Shown here piece by piece: positions 33,299 to 45,709 of a stretch of DNA of 64,000 nucleotides. The stretch covers positions 66,560,884 to 66,624,883 of the forward strand of contig CM034547.1 of NCBI GenBank assembly GCA_020055645.1. The letters run 5' to 3'. The notes under the pieces were generated by a model. The model was not told the origin of the DNA. It saw only the letters and a list, made by a program, of their open reading frames with translations, and did no database searches. A program made the position numbers and the translations under genes. The stretch is from Tomocerus qinae. Taxonomy: Eukaryota > Arthropoda > Collembola > Entomobryomorpha > Tomoceridae. The number at the start of each line of letters is the position of its first letter. Position 1 is the stretch's first letter.

Positions 33299-36200
33299 AT
33301 GTATAACAATAACATGCAACAGGGGCTGAGACCATACATGTGGGTAGCTAATAATGGTGTGGTGAGACCACAAATGTGGATTAACAACGAAGCTCAACCT
33401 CAGCCCCAAATGTGGATCGATAATGAAGGTCAGCAACAACAGTGGACCCCTCAGGAAGCTCAACCAATAATGTGGGTACCTCCCGAAGGTCAACCTCAAA
33501 TGTGGACACCTCTGGAAGCCGCTCCTGCTCATAATTGGACACCACAAGGCACTCAACAACAACTGCCGACAAATATTCAAGGCCAGGCTCAAATGTGGAC
33601 ACCACAGGACGCTCAGCAACAACTGCCAATAAATAGTCAAGGCCAGACTCAAATCTGGGTTTCTTATCCTCAGAATGCTCAGCAACACATGTCAACAAAC
33701 AATGATGGTCAGACTCAAATGTGGATAAATAATAATGAACTTATTCGGCCATCATCGTGCTCAACAAATGAAGCTGATCAATCCCAAATGTTGGCCAGGA
33801 ATGAAGCTCGGTCGAGGAAGCTAGCCAATAATAGCAAAGTTCGAACGCCACCGTTTGTCAATAATGAAGGTGAAGCAAAGCCTTGGGTCAACAATAACAG
33901 TGAAGAAAACCCGCAAATGTGGGTGAACAACGGTGTCGAGCAGCCTATTCGAAATGTTATTGTTGGACCGCCGTCTAATTGTATCAAGTATTCTACTACT
34001 ACAGAGATAAATTTGGACGCTCCTCAAGAGTCCATCGGAAGCTCTGCTTCCGATTATTTTATGTTTTTATTCGAGAGCGGAAATTATCATGACACATTGT
34101 TCAGTTTAGTAGATTTGGAAATGACAGTACCTGCACATTCTTTCGTTTTGGTAGGCAGATCTTTACTGTTTAGAAAGATTTTTGTAGACTGTCAAACGCA
34201 ACCATGTATGATTCCAGTTGATGGCAGTTCTTATGAAAACTTCAGATTGTTTCTTAAGGTATAATTTATTTGTACTATAATTGAGACAGGGGTATAATAA
34301 TAAATAGTTACTAAAGACGTCAATGTGCCTAAATTTCTCCCCATTCTTGTAGTTGATACTTTTGTGGTGTCTTAGCCATTTTGGGGGTATAGAAGAGCTT
34401 TATGGTTTCAAATTTTAACATTTTAACTATTAAGTTATTGCTGAAATTTTTTTGCTATTTCTTTCATTTGCAGTGCTTCTATGTAGACTCTGTCGACTTC
34501 AGTCCGTCGGCTTCTTTGGATATTTTACGACTTGCTATCAAATTTGAAGTAAAGAGCTTGATTGCTCGGTGTTCTGGATCTGTGCGAGCGAATATTAGTG
34601 TCACCTCAGTCTTACCAATTTTTAGCATCGCTTCCGATTGGGACCAACCCGATTTAAAACACTGGTCTTTGGAATTTATTTCGCAGTAATTACTCTTTAT
34701 TTAGAGAATTTTTATCGTTAACCTATTAACTTACAATGTAAAGATTATTAACCAAGTAAAATGCATTAATATTTTTGTTATCCAGAAATGCCAGTCAAGT
34801 TCTAAAAGACAACAACTTTGAAAAGCTGTCTATGGATAAAATTTTAGCTATCGTAAACCATGACAATTTAGTTGTTCCGGAAGTCGAAATTTTCCAGGCG
34901 GCTCTCAGGTTTGTAAGCAGTAAATCTATTTTTACATAACAATATTATTTATCATACCTTTCATACCGTTAAAATTGCTTTCATCGGCAATATATCAATT
35001 TATATAGCTCAAAATTTTTACATCATCCAAAAAGGAAGTAAGGTATGTGTAAGGTAGTAAGGCATTCGATTTATGTAAAAGTTATAATGTTTTTTGGTTT
35101 TCGGTATGTATTTTTAGTATTTGTACATACTTCAATCAAAAGATAGGTGGTTTAGCTACTTAATTATTTGTTAACTTATTAACCTTAACTTTATTTACTT
35201 TACTATTAGAAGAAGAGCCTCTGCCAGAATTATTAATCATGGCTGTGCTATTTTCTTTCAGATAAGGCTATCCTTATTTTCATTTTGTTTAAGGCAGCAA
35301 GTGAAAAGGAACGGGATGAAAAAATTTAAAAAAATCACCCCTTTTTTGATGTTTTATTTTTTACAACCTTTAATATTCTTAAGTTTAAATATTAAATAGT
35401 CAATTTTCATAGATTCTATACTGATACTGACTGACTACTAAGACCTGAGACTATTAATATATTCGATTCTCGTTGTTTGGTTATATGCGAATAAATTGGT
35501 TCGCACGATACGTGTGTATTTTAGTTAATTTTACATTAAATTGTATTGCAGGTGGGCGGATTTTGATCTACGACGTCGTAAAATACCTGTATCAGTTACA
35601 GGCCGTCGTAAGTTAATTGGACCGATAATGCCGTACATTAGATTTCTGCTAATGACATCTCAAGAACTCTGGGACATCGTCCGGCCTGTGCAAGTATTAA
35701 ATTCTGCAGAATTCATGGAAATTTTTACTTACGTTAACGAAAAGGAGAAAGGGTAAAATTTTTTCAACAAAATTTATTAACAAAAATTGTAGTGTACTGG
35801 CGTTTGAATAAAAGGAGGTATTTATAATTATTGCAATTTTAATTGCTAGAATTCGAAATCTGACTGTGCCCACTGGGTACGAAATTGCGCCTCGTGGATC
35901 AAAGTACATAGCGATAATGTATGATGGACCTTGCACTAGGGAACCCTCCTCATACCTGTCTTCAACTGCAGAAAAACACGTTTTTGTTGAGGAATTCCGG
36001 TATGTGTTTATTATGCATTTTCAAAAGATATAATATACCTAGTTTGCTTGTGTCTCATTCTCTATTCTTTCAAATATCCTCATCATTTCAAAAAGATATT
36101 GAATTGGAGACCATATTATTGAAGATAAAAATGAGTGCTATTCGTTACCAATTTAATTGTTTTATTAATAAATTCTATTTGTTTTTTACATTGTATTAGA

Positions 36201-37062
36201 TTTAAATCTGACTTCAAGATGTATTTATGTGGAATTTGTCTTTACGGTTCGGGTTTACATGATCAAGTTAAAAAGCATCGACTTTATGTGGACTACGATA
36301 TTACTTTTCGCATTATGGGCGAAAACCGTCAGCAAAACACTTTCTCAACTAATGAGTTTAAAAAAACTGCCAATCTTGACTTCGAAGTACTTCTGCCAAG
36401 TAATTATCAAATTCTAAAAGATTGTTTGTACACAGCAATCGTCGAAGTTTCGGTAAATCACTTTCTAATCTGAATGCATTGTTACTTTATTAGTTATAAT
36501 CCACATTAGTCCTGCTCGATTTTCTTCTTGTGTAACATAATGAACTCGCTTATTTATTTAATTTTATGCTGTTCATTTATCATTCAACATTTTTATTAAA
36601 TATTTTCCTGTTAGTTGTCCTTTTTGTTTGATTAAAAGAAAAGTGATGCTTCATTGAAATAATCCCTTCCCAAGACCATATTTGACGGGCCTATGATTTT
36701 CTTAGAGTACCGTTGTTATTGATAAAGGATCTATGAGTTCAGAAACAGTTACTTTATAAAGTAGTTTCGGCTAAAGTTTGAAAAGGTTCCAATTAGAAAC
36801 ACTGCAAAAGTCAATTAATATTTCATTGTAACTCTGTTGTGCAAATGTGCAATTTTTGCTTAGTCAAAGTCAAAATTAATAATTATCTTTCTATTTAAAG
36901 GGGTACCGCGCACGTTTTGGGATGAAAAGAGTCAAGCAGAAGGAAATGAAACTGTCTGGCGGACGCTTTGCCATCGTTAAATTCTTCGAGCGAAAAGATG
37001 TTAGTGCATTTTCTCACGTTGGCATTTGTCGGGGTTTGATATTCACTTTGAACTCCAACTAA
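33299..37062 (+). CDS. BTB-BACK-PHR domain protein (BTBD1/2/3/6-like) with Q/W-rich N-terminus
   Basis: Likely substrate adaptor for Cullin-3 ubiquitin ligases, by family. Seven coding exons, in frame: 33299-34258, 34474-34685, 34786-34908, 35552-35752, 35850-35999, 36200-36452, 36901-37062 (686 aa). I start at 33299 because TTATTATTAACAG just upstream is a good splice acceptor; an in-frame ATG at 33218 would lie in the intron. Residues 1 to about 245 are low-complexity, with about ten degenerate repeats around a QMW core rich in Gln, Asn and Pro. BTB is about 249-370 (HDTLFSLVD; VPAHSFVLVGRS), BACK about 380-500 (DNLVVPEVEIFQAALRWAD), PHR about 505-686 (MYLCGICLYGSG; terminal GICRGLIFTLNSN). 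The long repeat-rich N-terminus is not usual for BTBD1/2/3/6. Orthology within the family is uncertain. Confidence 0.87.
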
Positions 37063-39059
37063 CGCAAAAAAATAACTTCTAGCTTAACATTTGTAGGTCT
37101 TGTAGGTAATGAATTTCTTATTCATGCACCTTACATGATTAAATTACATAGTTTTCCTGTACTTTAGCTACGTCGTTAGATTTAGATTAATGGACTTGTA
37201 GTATCAGTAGTAAGTGGTTAAGAATTATGTATTGAATTTCTATTAAATGTTTTTATAACAATTTGATTTTTTGAATAAATTGATTAATTTTATTATACTG
37301 ATGATTCTTATGTTTTCAAGAATTTTTAATAATATTTAGTTTACATTTAGTAGATAGATTTGTACTTTGTAACGAAGTAAGGCACTTTTATCATCCATGT
37401 GTTATGGAACATTAGATCGGCTGTCATTTCCTATTAAGTTCGCTGATAGTATTGTCTAATGGTGAATTGATTGTAGTTTAGCAAATAAAATATGTGCTGT
37501 ACTTAATAATAATAACAATGTAGTCTATTCATCATTTAACTTAATATTTTCAGTGGTAGGTTATTGGTATTTACTCAAAAACCATCATGCAGTAACTGAC
37601 TGTAATGCTTTGCCTACTAATATAACAAGCTCATCATTACATCCTTAATATAACTGTGGGAGGTTTGTGTCACCGCAAAATCTCTGTAGCATCTGATGAC
37701 CACTTTTGGAGCCTTATCTTATTTAAGGTGTATTATCACGTAGTATGGTTTACGGAGGTTTGCTTTCCAAAAGATGCAATTCAAGCAATGCAATATTAAC
37801 ATTATCAATGTTACGAACTTACAAATGTCTATGTAATTCATCACTTCAACTTCAAACCATGATTAATTACTTGAAACTTCTATACCGATATGTGCACAGA
37901 CACAGCTGTGTGGTGCGTACTTATATAGTTTAAGGAAGCAAGTAATTCCATAAATCCCAAGTGTACGACATTTAAACAAAAAGAACAATAATTTACCCTT
38001 TCCAGACTCCTCAATTAGTCCTCTTGCGACCCGAATTTATTAAGCTTAATGTATTACTGCAGGAAAGGAAAGTCTTACTTGTGAATATTCCAATCATTCT
38101 ATTGTCCCATCCTAAATCCTCCGTCCCCAAAAAAATGTTAAATGTTTTTCTACTTGAAGATGCTAACTGTTTACGATAAATGAATTGTGGTACAATGGTA
38201 TAAAGTTGTTATCTTATGATTGTTATGTTTTATATTAAATGTATCTTACTTGTTATAAGTTGCAAATTGATATGGGTGCACACAAAATTCATGCAGTATT
38301 AGTAAGACAGTGTGTGCGTGACACTATGACTACAGCCAATCTTGGGGTGCACAGTACCAAAGTATAACTAAATAACCTGATGTAGAAAAATTGCTAGAAT
38401 ATCTGTACTCATTCGTAATCCGCGTAAACTGTAGGAAAAATTACATCAAAAGCAGCTTCCATGTACAGTGTAAGTTGTCCGTGAAATTATTAATAGAAAA
38501 AGGATGATAAATAAGAAAACATGCTGGAATAATCACTGATATTTTATGATAAAAAGGAAATATAATAGTAATGTGGGAATACTGGGAATAGATTTTTACA
38601 GTACTACCAATTAGTTAATAAATTGCATTCGTAGGCATTAAGTGAGGAAAAGTGGTGACAATGCATGAAATCTGCCTTGCCCGTATCAAATCAGTAACTG
38701 TCCTATTACAGAAATACAAAACAATGAATTAACAATTGGGAAGCTTCCGGATCACATATTTTCTCATCTGTGTCCTTGTTGAAGGTATAAAGGGTGGGCA
38801 TTCAAAGAAACTCTTTTAGTTACTCGACTCTTGGGCCATGACATTCTTCCACTTATTTAGCCAGACGAAGAAAAGATATTCCCAATGCAGTTTACTAAGA
38901 ATCATCTCACACAATTAGTAACTCAGCAGTCGTCTTCTCTGTAAATCTTAGCATTTGAAGCAGATTAGACTGTAGAGAACAAAGACATAATTGAAATAGC
39001 TGTACATAAAACAATAGCTGTAGACTCTACAGTGAACTCTATTCACTCGCAGCGTCAGA
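37063..39059. other. BTB gene 3' flank and intergenic sequence
   Basis: An AATAAA at 37274-37279 is a likely polyadenylation signal for the BTB gene, 212 bp past the stop. A TATAAAG at about 38786 lies 270 bp before the next gene start and may be a core promoter. No gene recognised. Confidence 0.45.
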
Positions 39060-41624
39060 ATGGGAGAATTGTCATCAAAATTCGTCTGTGTTCATTTAAT
39101 TGTGTTATTTGTATGTGCTAATGGGAACGTGATGATGAACTACGAAATGTCTAATTCCAACCATGTCCCTGTAGCTGCTACCTATTCCGGAATGCGAGAT
39201 CGAGGATATAGTCGAAATTATCAATATCCTCCACCTGGTAAACAAGCTAGTAAAACACTTTCAAAGTATTTATTGAAGTATAATTAATGTATAAATAATG
39301 CAATGATGTTTAATATTAATGTCGTGTATATACTAATTATAAATGATTATGTATGTAGATAAATATGGTGATGATATGCCCTCATCGTCAAATAACAATT
39401 GGTCAGGAGGACGGCAATTAAGTTCACTTGCAGCCACCAGTTTGCAGTCCGCAGCTAGCTCAGACTACTTATATGGAGGTATTCAACTAAATTTAATTTT
39501 TTCAGGGATTTTACTTGCTATACTAAAGAGTAGCATACTAAAATACGATTATCTTAACAAAAGAAGATATGCGAAAGTTTGTTATGTAAACATTTTTTTG
39601 ATATGGAGTTGAAAACTTTAAATAAATAGACATATCGATTATGATTCTCTACCCAAAACCTTTTTTAGATACTTTAGTATTTTGTCTACCTACCTTCTAA
39701 AATTCATGTATTTAATAGCGACTGCAAATGATAACTATGCCGCTGCAAATGGCCATGGACACGGCAGCCACGCAGGCGGAGAAAAAACGTATGGTTGGGG
39801 GTAATATTTTTGCTATCTTATTCACATAGAACCGATTAAAAAATATCATTTTGAGGCAATAAAAAATTAATACCCATCACAGGCACAACAAACAATATGT
39901 TTACGTTAATAATTCAGCAGTAGGATTACTCGGATTTCTATCTCTTCTTTCTCTCATTCAGGTACCATTAGAAGTAATCCTAAATGTATATATTCGTCCT
40001 TCGTTTATGTTACCGAATTGTAGCTTATTATTATTGCCTACAAATTTGCCTTTTTACTAACATATAAATGGAAAATGTTTCTTTGTAAAATGACTTTCAA
40101 ATGGTAAAAGATATTAATATTTTCATAAAAGCTCTCTTCTTACATCAGATGTCTTACCATAGGGGTTTTATTTGCCAATATTGTGAAGAAATCATTACTT
40201 GTAAAATTAAATAGTATTGCAATTGGATTTGACTTAATTGACCTCTAAACTAAATTGTAGTTGAATTGAAGCGTTTCACTTATGTAAAAGTTCTCTTTTT
40301 AATTTTAGGAAAGATGGCTGTAATTCAGCTTTGGGACTTTTGGGTGTTCTCGGTCTGGCGTCTTATCTACAGGTAAATCTTTCTCCTGTATTGTCCATCC
40401 ACTGCATCTTCATTCAATTTTTCCTTTTTATTAAAGACGCAGACCGAAAAATATACCCAAAAGTCTTTTTCTTTATCTCACAATGAATTTCCATATAGAT
40501 CCCTATACGATATGGTTAGCGAATTTGATAAAAAATATCAGCCTTACCTTTTTCATCAACATTTCACAACAGCAACTTTTTTTTGAAAACTCAACAGCAG
40601 TAGTTATCATTATAATCAACGGCAATGACATTACAATTTTTAAGCATAAACGGATGGACAATATTATCCAAAAGTGATTCAAAAATTGTTTGATTTCATT
40701 TATATTTGTGATATAACTTCATGATATTTCTTAATTTCAATGTAGAATGTGTTAAGGCAAATGACCACAACCGCAGCTCCTGTTGTTGTACCTCCTGGAC
40801 GCAGAAGGAGAGAAATATATTCAGCTGATGGCTCAAACATTTCTACTACTTCTAAAACGCCGAGCTTAACTAAAGATATAGATGACCTTACTAACAAACT
40901 TGTTCCTCTTTTGGTAAGTTTCAAACATAAATTGCAGTGCTAAAATTACAATTCACTTTGACTGGTAGTATGCCTAATCGAAATGGGCGAATGACCAAAT
41001 TGTTACCTAATGAGGGAAAGCAGTTTTCTCCAATAACACAGTTTACTGGGTTTACAATTTTCACTTAAGAGAAAACAGATTTCTCTTATTTTTTTCATTA
41101 AAGTGCTGTTAGTGTATTTAATGGCAACAATATCTTTGTTTTCTATAAGACGGCAGTCGGACACGCCAGAGACGGTCTCATTCCTGTCAAATGTACTCGA
41201 CGACAAGTCTGTCTTGCAAATTATTTGCTTTCGAAGGAGTTGGAGATGCATGGAAAATCGATAGGAATAGTGCTAAGGTATCAATAACCAAAACACTCTT
41301 TTCTACAAAATTGTTTCTCAAAAATAGATTTTAAAAATACTACATTTAGTCCGCTAATAATATTAAGTAAAATAATAATATTGTATGCTTTCAATCCTAA
41401 ATGTGATAAAAGTTGAGATATTTATTGTATTTAATTTATGACTATTCAGCACAGCAATTGGGAAAATGTTAAAAGAAGTGGACAAAACGGGTACGGTGGT
41501 CGACGAAATAGCGAGGGCTGCTAAAGCTGGGCGAAGTGGAAAAAACTGTGAGAGACTTTATGATTCGTGTCCTGCATTAGCAAGACTGCCAGTTTATACA
41601 TTGCCTTCAGCCATTAATTTCTAA
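39060..41624 (+). CDS. secreted tandem-family protein A, with mutually exclusive exons 4a/4b
   Basis: Family not recognised. Exons: 39060-39237, 39359-39478, 39719-39800, then 39883-39961 (4a) or 40309-40372 (4b), 40746-40913, 41150-41277, 41450-41624. Use of 4a gives 309 aa and of 4b 304 aa. A signal peptide precedes a Tyr/Pro region and a short Gly/His stretch (NGHGHGSHAGG). The cassette is a hydrophobic helix: 4a NNSAVGLLGFLSLLSLIQ or 4b CNSALGLLGVLGLASYLQ. Then come a TTTAAP linker, a furin-like site RRRR172-175, HARDGLIPV with two Cys (KCTRRQVCLAN), and AGRSGKNC with LYDSCP. Four Cys are shared with the two downstream paralogues. Both cassettes enter in phase 2 and leave in phase 0; joining both, or skipping both, gives an early stop. 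Role unknown; probably extracellular and proteolytically processed. Confidence 0.82.
39883..39961 (+). other. alternative exon 4a (hydrophobic cassette, type a)
   Basis: 79 nt between TACCCATCACAG and GTACCA. Completes a phase-2 codon and ends in phase 0. Encodes GHNKQYVYV followed by NNSAVGLLGFLSLLSLIQ. The same cassette type is fixed in gene B (43869-44085). Confidence 0.8.
40309..40372 (+). other. alternative exon 4b (hydrophobic cassette, type b)
   Basis: 64 nt between TTTTTAATTTTAG and GTAAAT. Same phases as 4a. Encodes GKDGCNSALGLLGVLGLASY then LQ. Gene C (49314-49377) has an exon of exactly the same length and type. Confidence 0.85.
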
Positions 41625-43210
41625 GGGCCAGTTGAGGCTTGTGGATAGCATACATGGCCAGTTATTATATTGATGTCATCTTATAGACATCTTTTTGTTC
41701 TTTTTGTAAATACATTTGGTTGTTATGTTATAATTTATCTGTAGATAATATTATGATGAATAAATGTGAACGGTTTCACACACATTGTTCTTATCACTGA
41801 CCTTCTCCATTTATAACATTAAATCTTGAGCTTTTATAATTTTACGATTCTATGACGTTAAACTTCAAATATGCATGATATCAAATTAAAAGAATTCTCT
41901 ACTACACCTTAGAGAAAGCACTTTTCTCTTACAACCCAGTAACACGATTAACAGTTTTCACCAAGGAGAAAACCTAGAACATTGATGTTGTTTGACAATT
42001 AAGTTAACAATAAATTGCGGTTCAATGGAAATTAATTAGGGTATAAATACAGTTAGGGTAACTAGAAACCGTTCATGACTATGCCTTTCACCATTTGTAA
42101 ATTTTCGATGTGAGAATGAAAGCATTTAAATATAAATTTCATTTACACTCATAAATAAAATTTAAATCAAAGAAATATAAATCTCATTTTCGAGAGTTTA
42201 TTTAACACCCAAAACAATTTAACTGTTCTTACAGATTTATTAGTCAACTAGGCGCTCAGTACTGCTATTGGATTTCGAAAAATGCTTACTCTGAAGGAAT
42301 TTCAACTTTTATCTAATTACATACAGCGATAAGTTGTGAATTCTGTAAAGCATAAGTTACATACTTATTTTATAAAGTACAAACACGATTATAGAATAGA
42401 GATAAGATGTAAATTCACAGTATGACTATGACTTTGGAATAAATATTGTGTTTAACATAATGGACATCACAGTTTGAAGCGTGCCATTTACCTAAATATT
42501 GTCAAGCCCTTAGACCTGCATTCTGCGTGTACTCAGATCCAAAAACGTGTGCGTGTGTGTGAATGAATGCATGTGTAGTGTGTCCTAATCCTATTCTCTA
42601 AAATAGTGTCACTTGAATCACTTCCCTTATCTTTATTCTGATAGGAAGATTGCCTGTGTTAGCAAAATTGCACGGTTTTCTTACCTGTGTCTGTGATAGC
42701 ATGAAGAGCATATATCATCCCTATTCTGCATGCATCTTCATGTTCTTTACGCAGCAGATGTTAACTACTACATGTCATAATATAATCTGATTCGCATACT
42801 GGTTTTAACACTTCTGTCATACAGTAGACACACAATCACTTTGTTTTCTTACTATGCCTATTTGTCATAATCCGTTTCGTTTGTTCTCCTCGTACATGAC
42901 TACTTTGTATATATGGGGATTTACAGGAATCATTTAGCGTTAGTTGTTCAGCAAACCATTTAATTTAACAAACATCTTTAAATAGTATGTAGGTATCTCA
43001 TCTCAACTCGTATATCCGTAACTGAAATCACTGTAAAAGTACCATCAGTACATAAATGGCAATTAAAGCATAAAATACTAAGAAAAACGATATCCTGGTG
43101 GATTTGGAGTAGAGTGGAAAGAAGGAGCTGAAGGAAACGCAGTTGGTTCTTAGAAGTCAGGAACCAAACTTCATTTTTGTGCAGATCGATCCCATATTTA
43201 TGTTCTGATC
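41625..43210. other. 3' flank of gene A and intergenic sequence
   Basis: AATAAA at 41759-41764 is a plausible polyadenylation signal, 135 bp past the stop. A short block near 41915-41975 (TTTTCTCTT.ACAACCCAGTAA) resembles, in part inverted, one in the intron at about 41018-41080 and may be a small old repeat. No gene. Confidence 0.45.
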
Positions 43211-44537
43211 ATGAAGAAATATTTCAAACTGATTGTTGTTGTGATAATTTTAGGCAGTCGATTTTTAGGAATCCTCAGTGTTGATAATCGAAATATCGTT
43301 CTAGCAAAACCCCAACTTTATATGAGTGCCTATCCCCCACCAGGACCATCTTCAGTTTCAAATTTTAAGGTTAATACTGATGGACTTCAACCCAAGCGTG
43401 GTCGAGCCAAAATAAGATTTATTCGCAACAGAAGAGAGAATGACGGTTAATTAGAAAAGTATTTATTTTTGCACATAATTTTCAACTCCATGATAAAACA
43501 TGATTTAAAATTACAGGTGGAGGTGGATGGGGAGGTCTGGGGTTGGGTAGCCGATTGATCAACTCCCTTACTCCCGGAAATCTCCTGGGATCTGCAACCA
43601 GCCATGATGATCGATACGAAGGTTTGGAATAAAACTTTAAAATATTATTGTCTGGCAATTGAAATTAACTGGTCTTTATATAATTTGTTTTTCAGAAGAT
43701 TCATATGCCTCAGCTACGGGGTATGGTCATGGTCATGGAGGAGGAGGAGGGGGCTATGGGGGCCATGGAGGAGGGGGTCATGGAGGTGGCGGGTATGCTT
43801 TTCAAAAAATAAATCCATGTTTTAGATATAGAATAATAAAATAAATAAACATTCTTATGATTTACTAGCAAGGGCCACTTGAATAATTCGGCGGTAGGAC
43901 TTTTGGGATTTTTGTCGCTGCTGTCACTTATTCAGACCGTTTTAAACCAAACAACTACAACTGCCGCACCCATGGGAAGGAAGAAAAGGGACTACGATGA
44001 AGATAGGCTGGAGAAGGGGGAATTAAGGGAGACAGGGCCTCCTACCCAAGCGGATAAAATCATTCAACTTCTTTTGCCAGTTTTGGTTAGTTTTTGGTAT
44101 AATTATTTACAGGACAATATTTTGTCATTTATATATAATTTAAAATGAATTTTACAGTCTGCGATAGCACATGCAAGAGATGAATTAATTCCTGTTGATT
44201 GTACTTTACGACAAGTGTGTCTGGCTAATCAGATTCTTGTAAGGGAATTAGGGGCTCCGGGAATATCAGTTGGTTCTATGCTCAGGTATTACGAAATTGA
44301 AATATTCTTAAACTATTGAAAATCTTATTATGCTGAAACTAAAGTTATGTGCCATTTTCTAGCGATGGGATTGGACGGATTTTAAAAGAAGTGGATAAAA
44401 CCGGAGGAGGTGTTCCTTTAGTAAAGAAATCTGGGAAGGCCGGGCGAAGTGGGAAAAAATGTCACAAACTATATCATGAATGTCCCGATATAAAACATCT
44501 ACCTCATTATTATATACCTTCTACGATGACATTTTAG
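43211..44537 (+). CDS. secreted tandem-family protein B (type-a cassette)
   Basis: Second paralogue of the unrecognised secreted family. Six exons, in frame: 43211-43445, 43517-43621, 43696-43792, 43869-44085, 44158-44285, 44363-44537 (318 aa). A signal peptide is followed by AYPPPGPSS and a basic run RFIRNRRE (possible processing site). Next come a Gly/Trp segment, then GYGHGHGGGGGGYGGHGGGG. The type-a hydrophobic cassette (NNSAVGLLGFLSLLSLIQ) runs without an intron into TVLNQTTTTAAP and the furin-like site GRKKRD. The C-terminus has HARDELIPV, CTLRQVCLAN, AGRSGKKC and LYHECP. The last two exons (128 and 175 nt) have the same lengths in all three paralogues. Gene B ends 153 bp from the convergent thioredoxin-like gene. 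Function unknown. Confidence 0.82.
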
Positions 44538-44586
44538 ATAATTTTGGTTCATTTGTTTACTATAATTAAATTAATTACAATTAATA

Positions 44587-44596
44587 TTTATTTATT
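44587..44596 (-). terminator. polyadenylation signals of the thioredoxin-like gene
   Basis: Two overlapping AATAAA hexamers on the minus strand, about 95-105 bp beyond the stop codon at 44691, in the convergent interval shared with gene B. Confidence 0.5.
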
Positions 44597-44690
44597 GTAT
44601 TTAGTAGTTTTGTGTTTACCAAAAAATGTGGTTTATGTATTACTGTGTTTGTGTCATTATACTTATAAACATTTACAAAACAGAATGTAA

Positions 44691-45709
44691 TTAAAACAGT
44701 CTTATTGGCAACTTTCTAGAAGCATAACTTTTTCCGATCATAAATGAAACGAATTCATTTGCTTTTCTTTCGAAAGAATACTTTTCTCCTTTCTTTCCAG
44801 GGGTGAAGTAAAGAAATGTTGGGAAACTCCTGATATCATGTTCTTGGCATTTCTGTTTTGAAATTCAAAGAAATTAATGCTTGAATAGAATTAGAACTAA
44901 ATATATTCGATTCGGTATATTCGGTAATATTATATTTACTTCTACTACTATACGAAAAGTTTTTCGTGAGAATGATCGCCCCTAAAAATGAGATAAATCA
45001 GACTTACCAATTTAGCTTCATCGCAGTCTAAAGCTCCCATAGCCCCAGGATATCTGAAATTTTTCAGCTGCTCTGCTGCACTTGCAAAATCGGGAGTGCA
45101 AATTTGGCTGTAATAGCACCCTATAAACCACAAAATGATGATAGTTTATAAAAGTTCAACATTTTAATATTATTTTATTTATGAACTGCATGAACAAAGT
45201 ATAGGTCTTAAAGCTTATTACATTTTCTATCTTCAAAATTAGGAAAAGAATCTTTTTTGGTTTATCAAAACGAGTTCAATTTTCAGAAAAAAATTATTTG
45301 GTTAATTTAAAATCGGTTTACATGCTAAAAGTTCAATTTCGAAATATTCAACAAGAATTTATAAACTGACTGACGACTTAAAAATTGTGGATTAATTGAC
45401 AGAAAATGAATAGAAGGGTATGGACTTACATTTTGCGTAGAACATGATTAGGGAATATGGTTTTTCAGAGATAAACTGATCGATATTGCTTGAATCCAAT
45501 TTTTGAACAGACTCATGGCTAACTTTGGCTGATCTACTCCACCATTGTTTAGTATTTTCAGTACCATACTCTCGTCCAACTCGCTTGATTTCTGGAGCGA
45601 AAGCGCTGCAATTTTCTTCTGGCTGAAGAATATTCTTTGGATTATGCTGTCCCGCGGAAGAAATAACTGTTATTTGTGCAATTGCTAGTAGGATTTTTAC
45701 GGATCTCAT
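44691..45709 (-). CDS. secretory-pathway thioredoxin-fold protein with degenerate active site
   Basis: Small PDI-like protein, probably ER or extracellular. Three exons, in frame: 45709-45430, 45120-45008, 44852-44691 (184 aa). Signal peptide MRSVKILLAIAQITVISSAG. The domain begins at about residue 70 (FISEKPYSLIMFYAKWC), equivalent to the VMFYAPWCGHC of PDI domains. The active site reads W94-C95-YYSQI-C101, so the CxxC spacing is lost and normal dithiol chemistry is unlikely. The remaining core is intact: ASAAEQL helix, ALDCDEAKL, and SFPTFLYFTPGKKG with the conserved cis-Pro142. It resembles non-catalytic PDI relatives that bind clients. No KDEL-type tail (ends PIRLF), so secretion is possible. 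It lies antisense between two members of the tandem secreted family. Confidence 0.8.

Noticed and set aside
33260-33698. Minus-strand frames of 105 and 142 codons opposite the BTB first exon
   Set aside because: By-products of the repetitive Q/W coding sequence; no start context or splice support.
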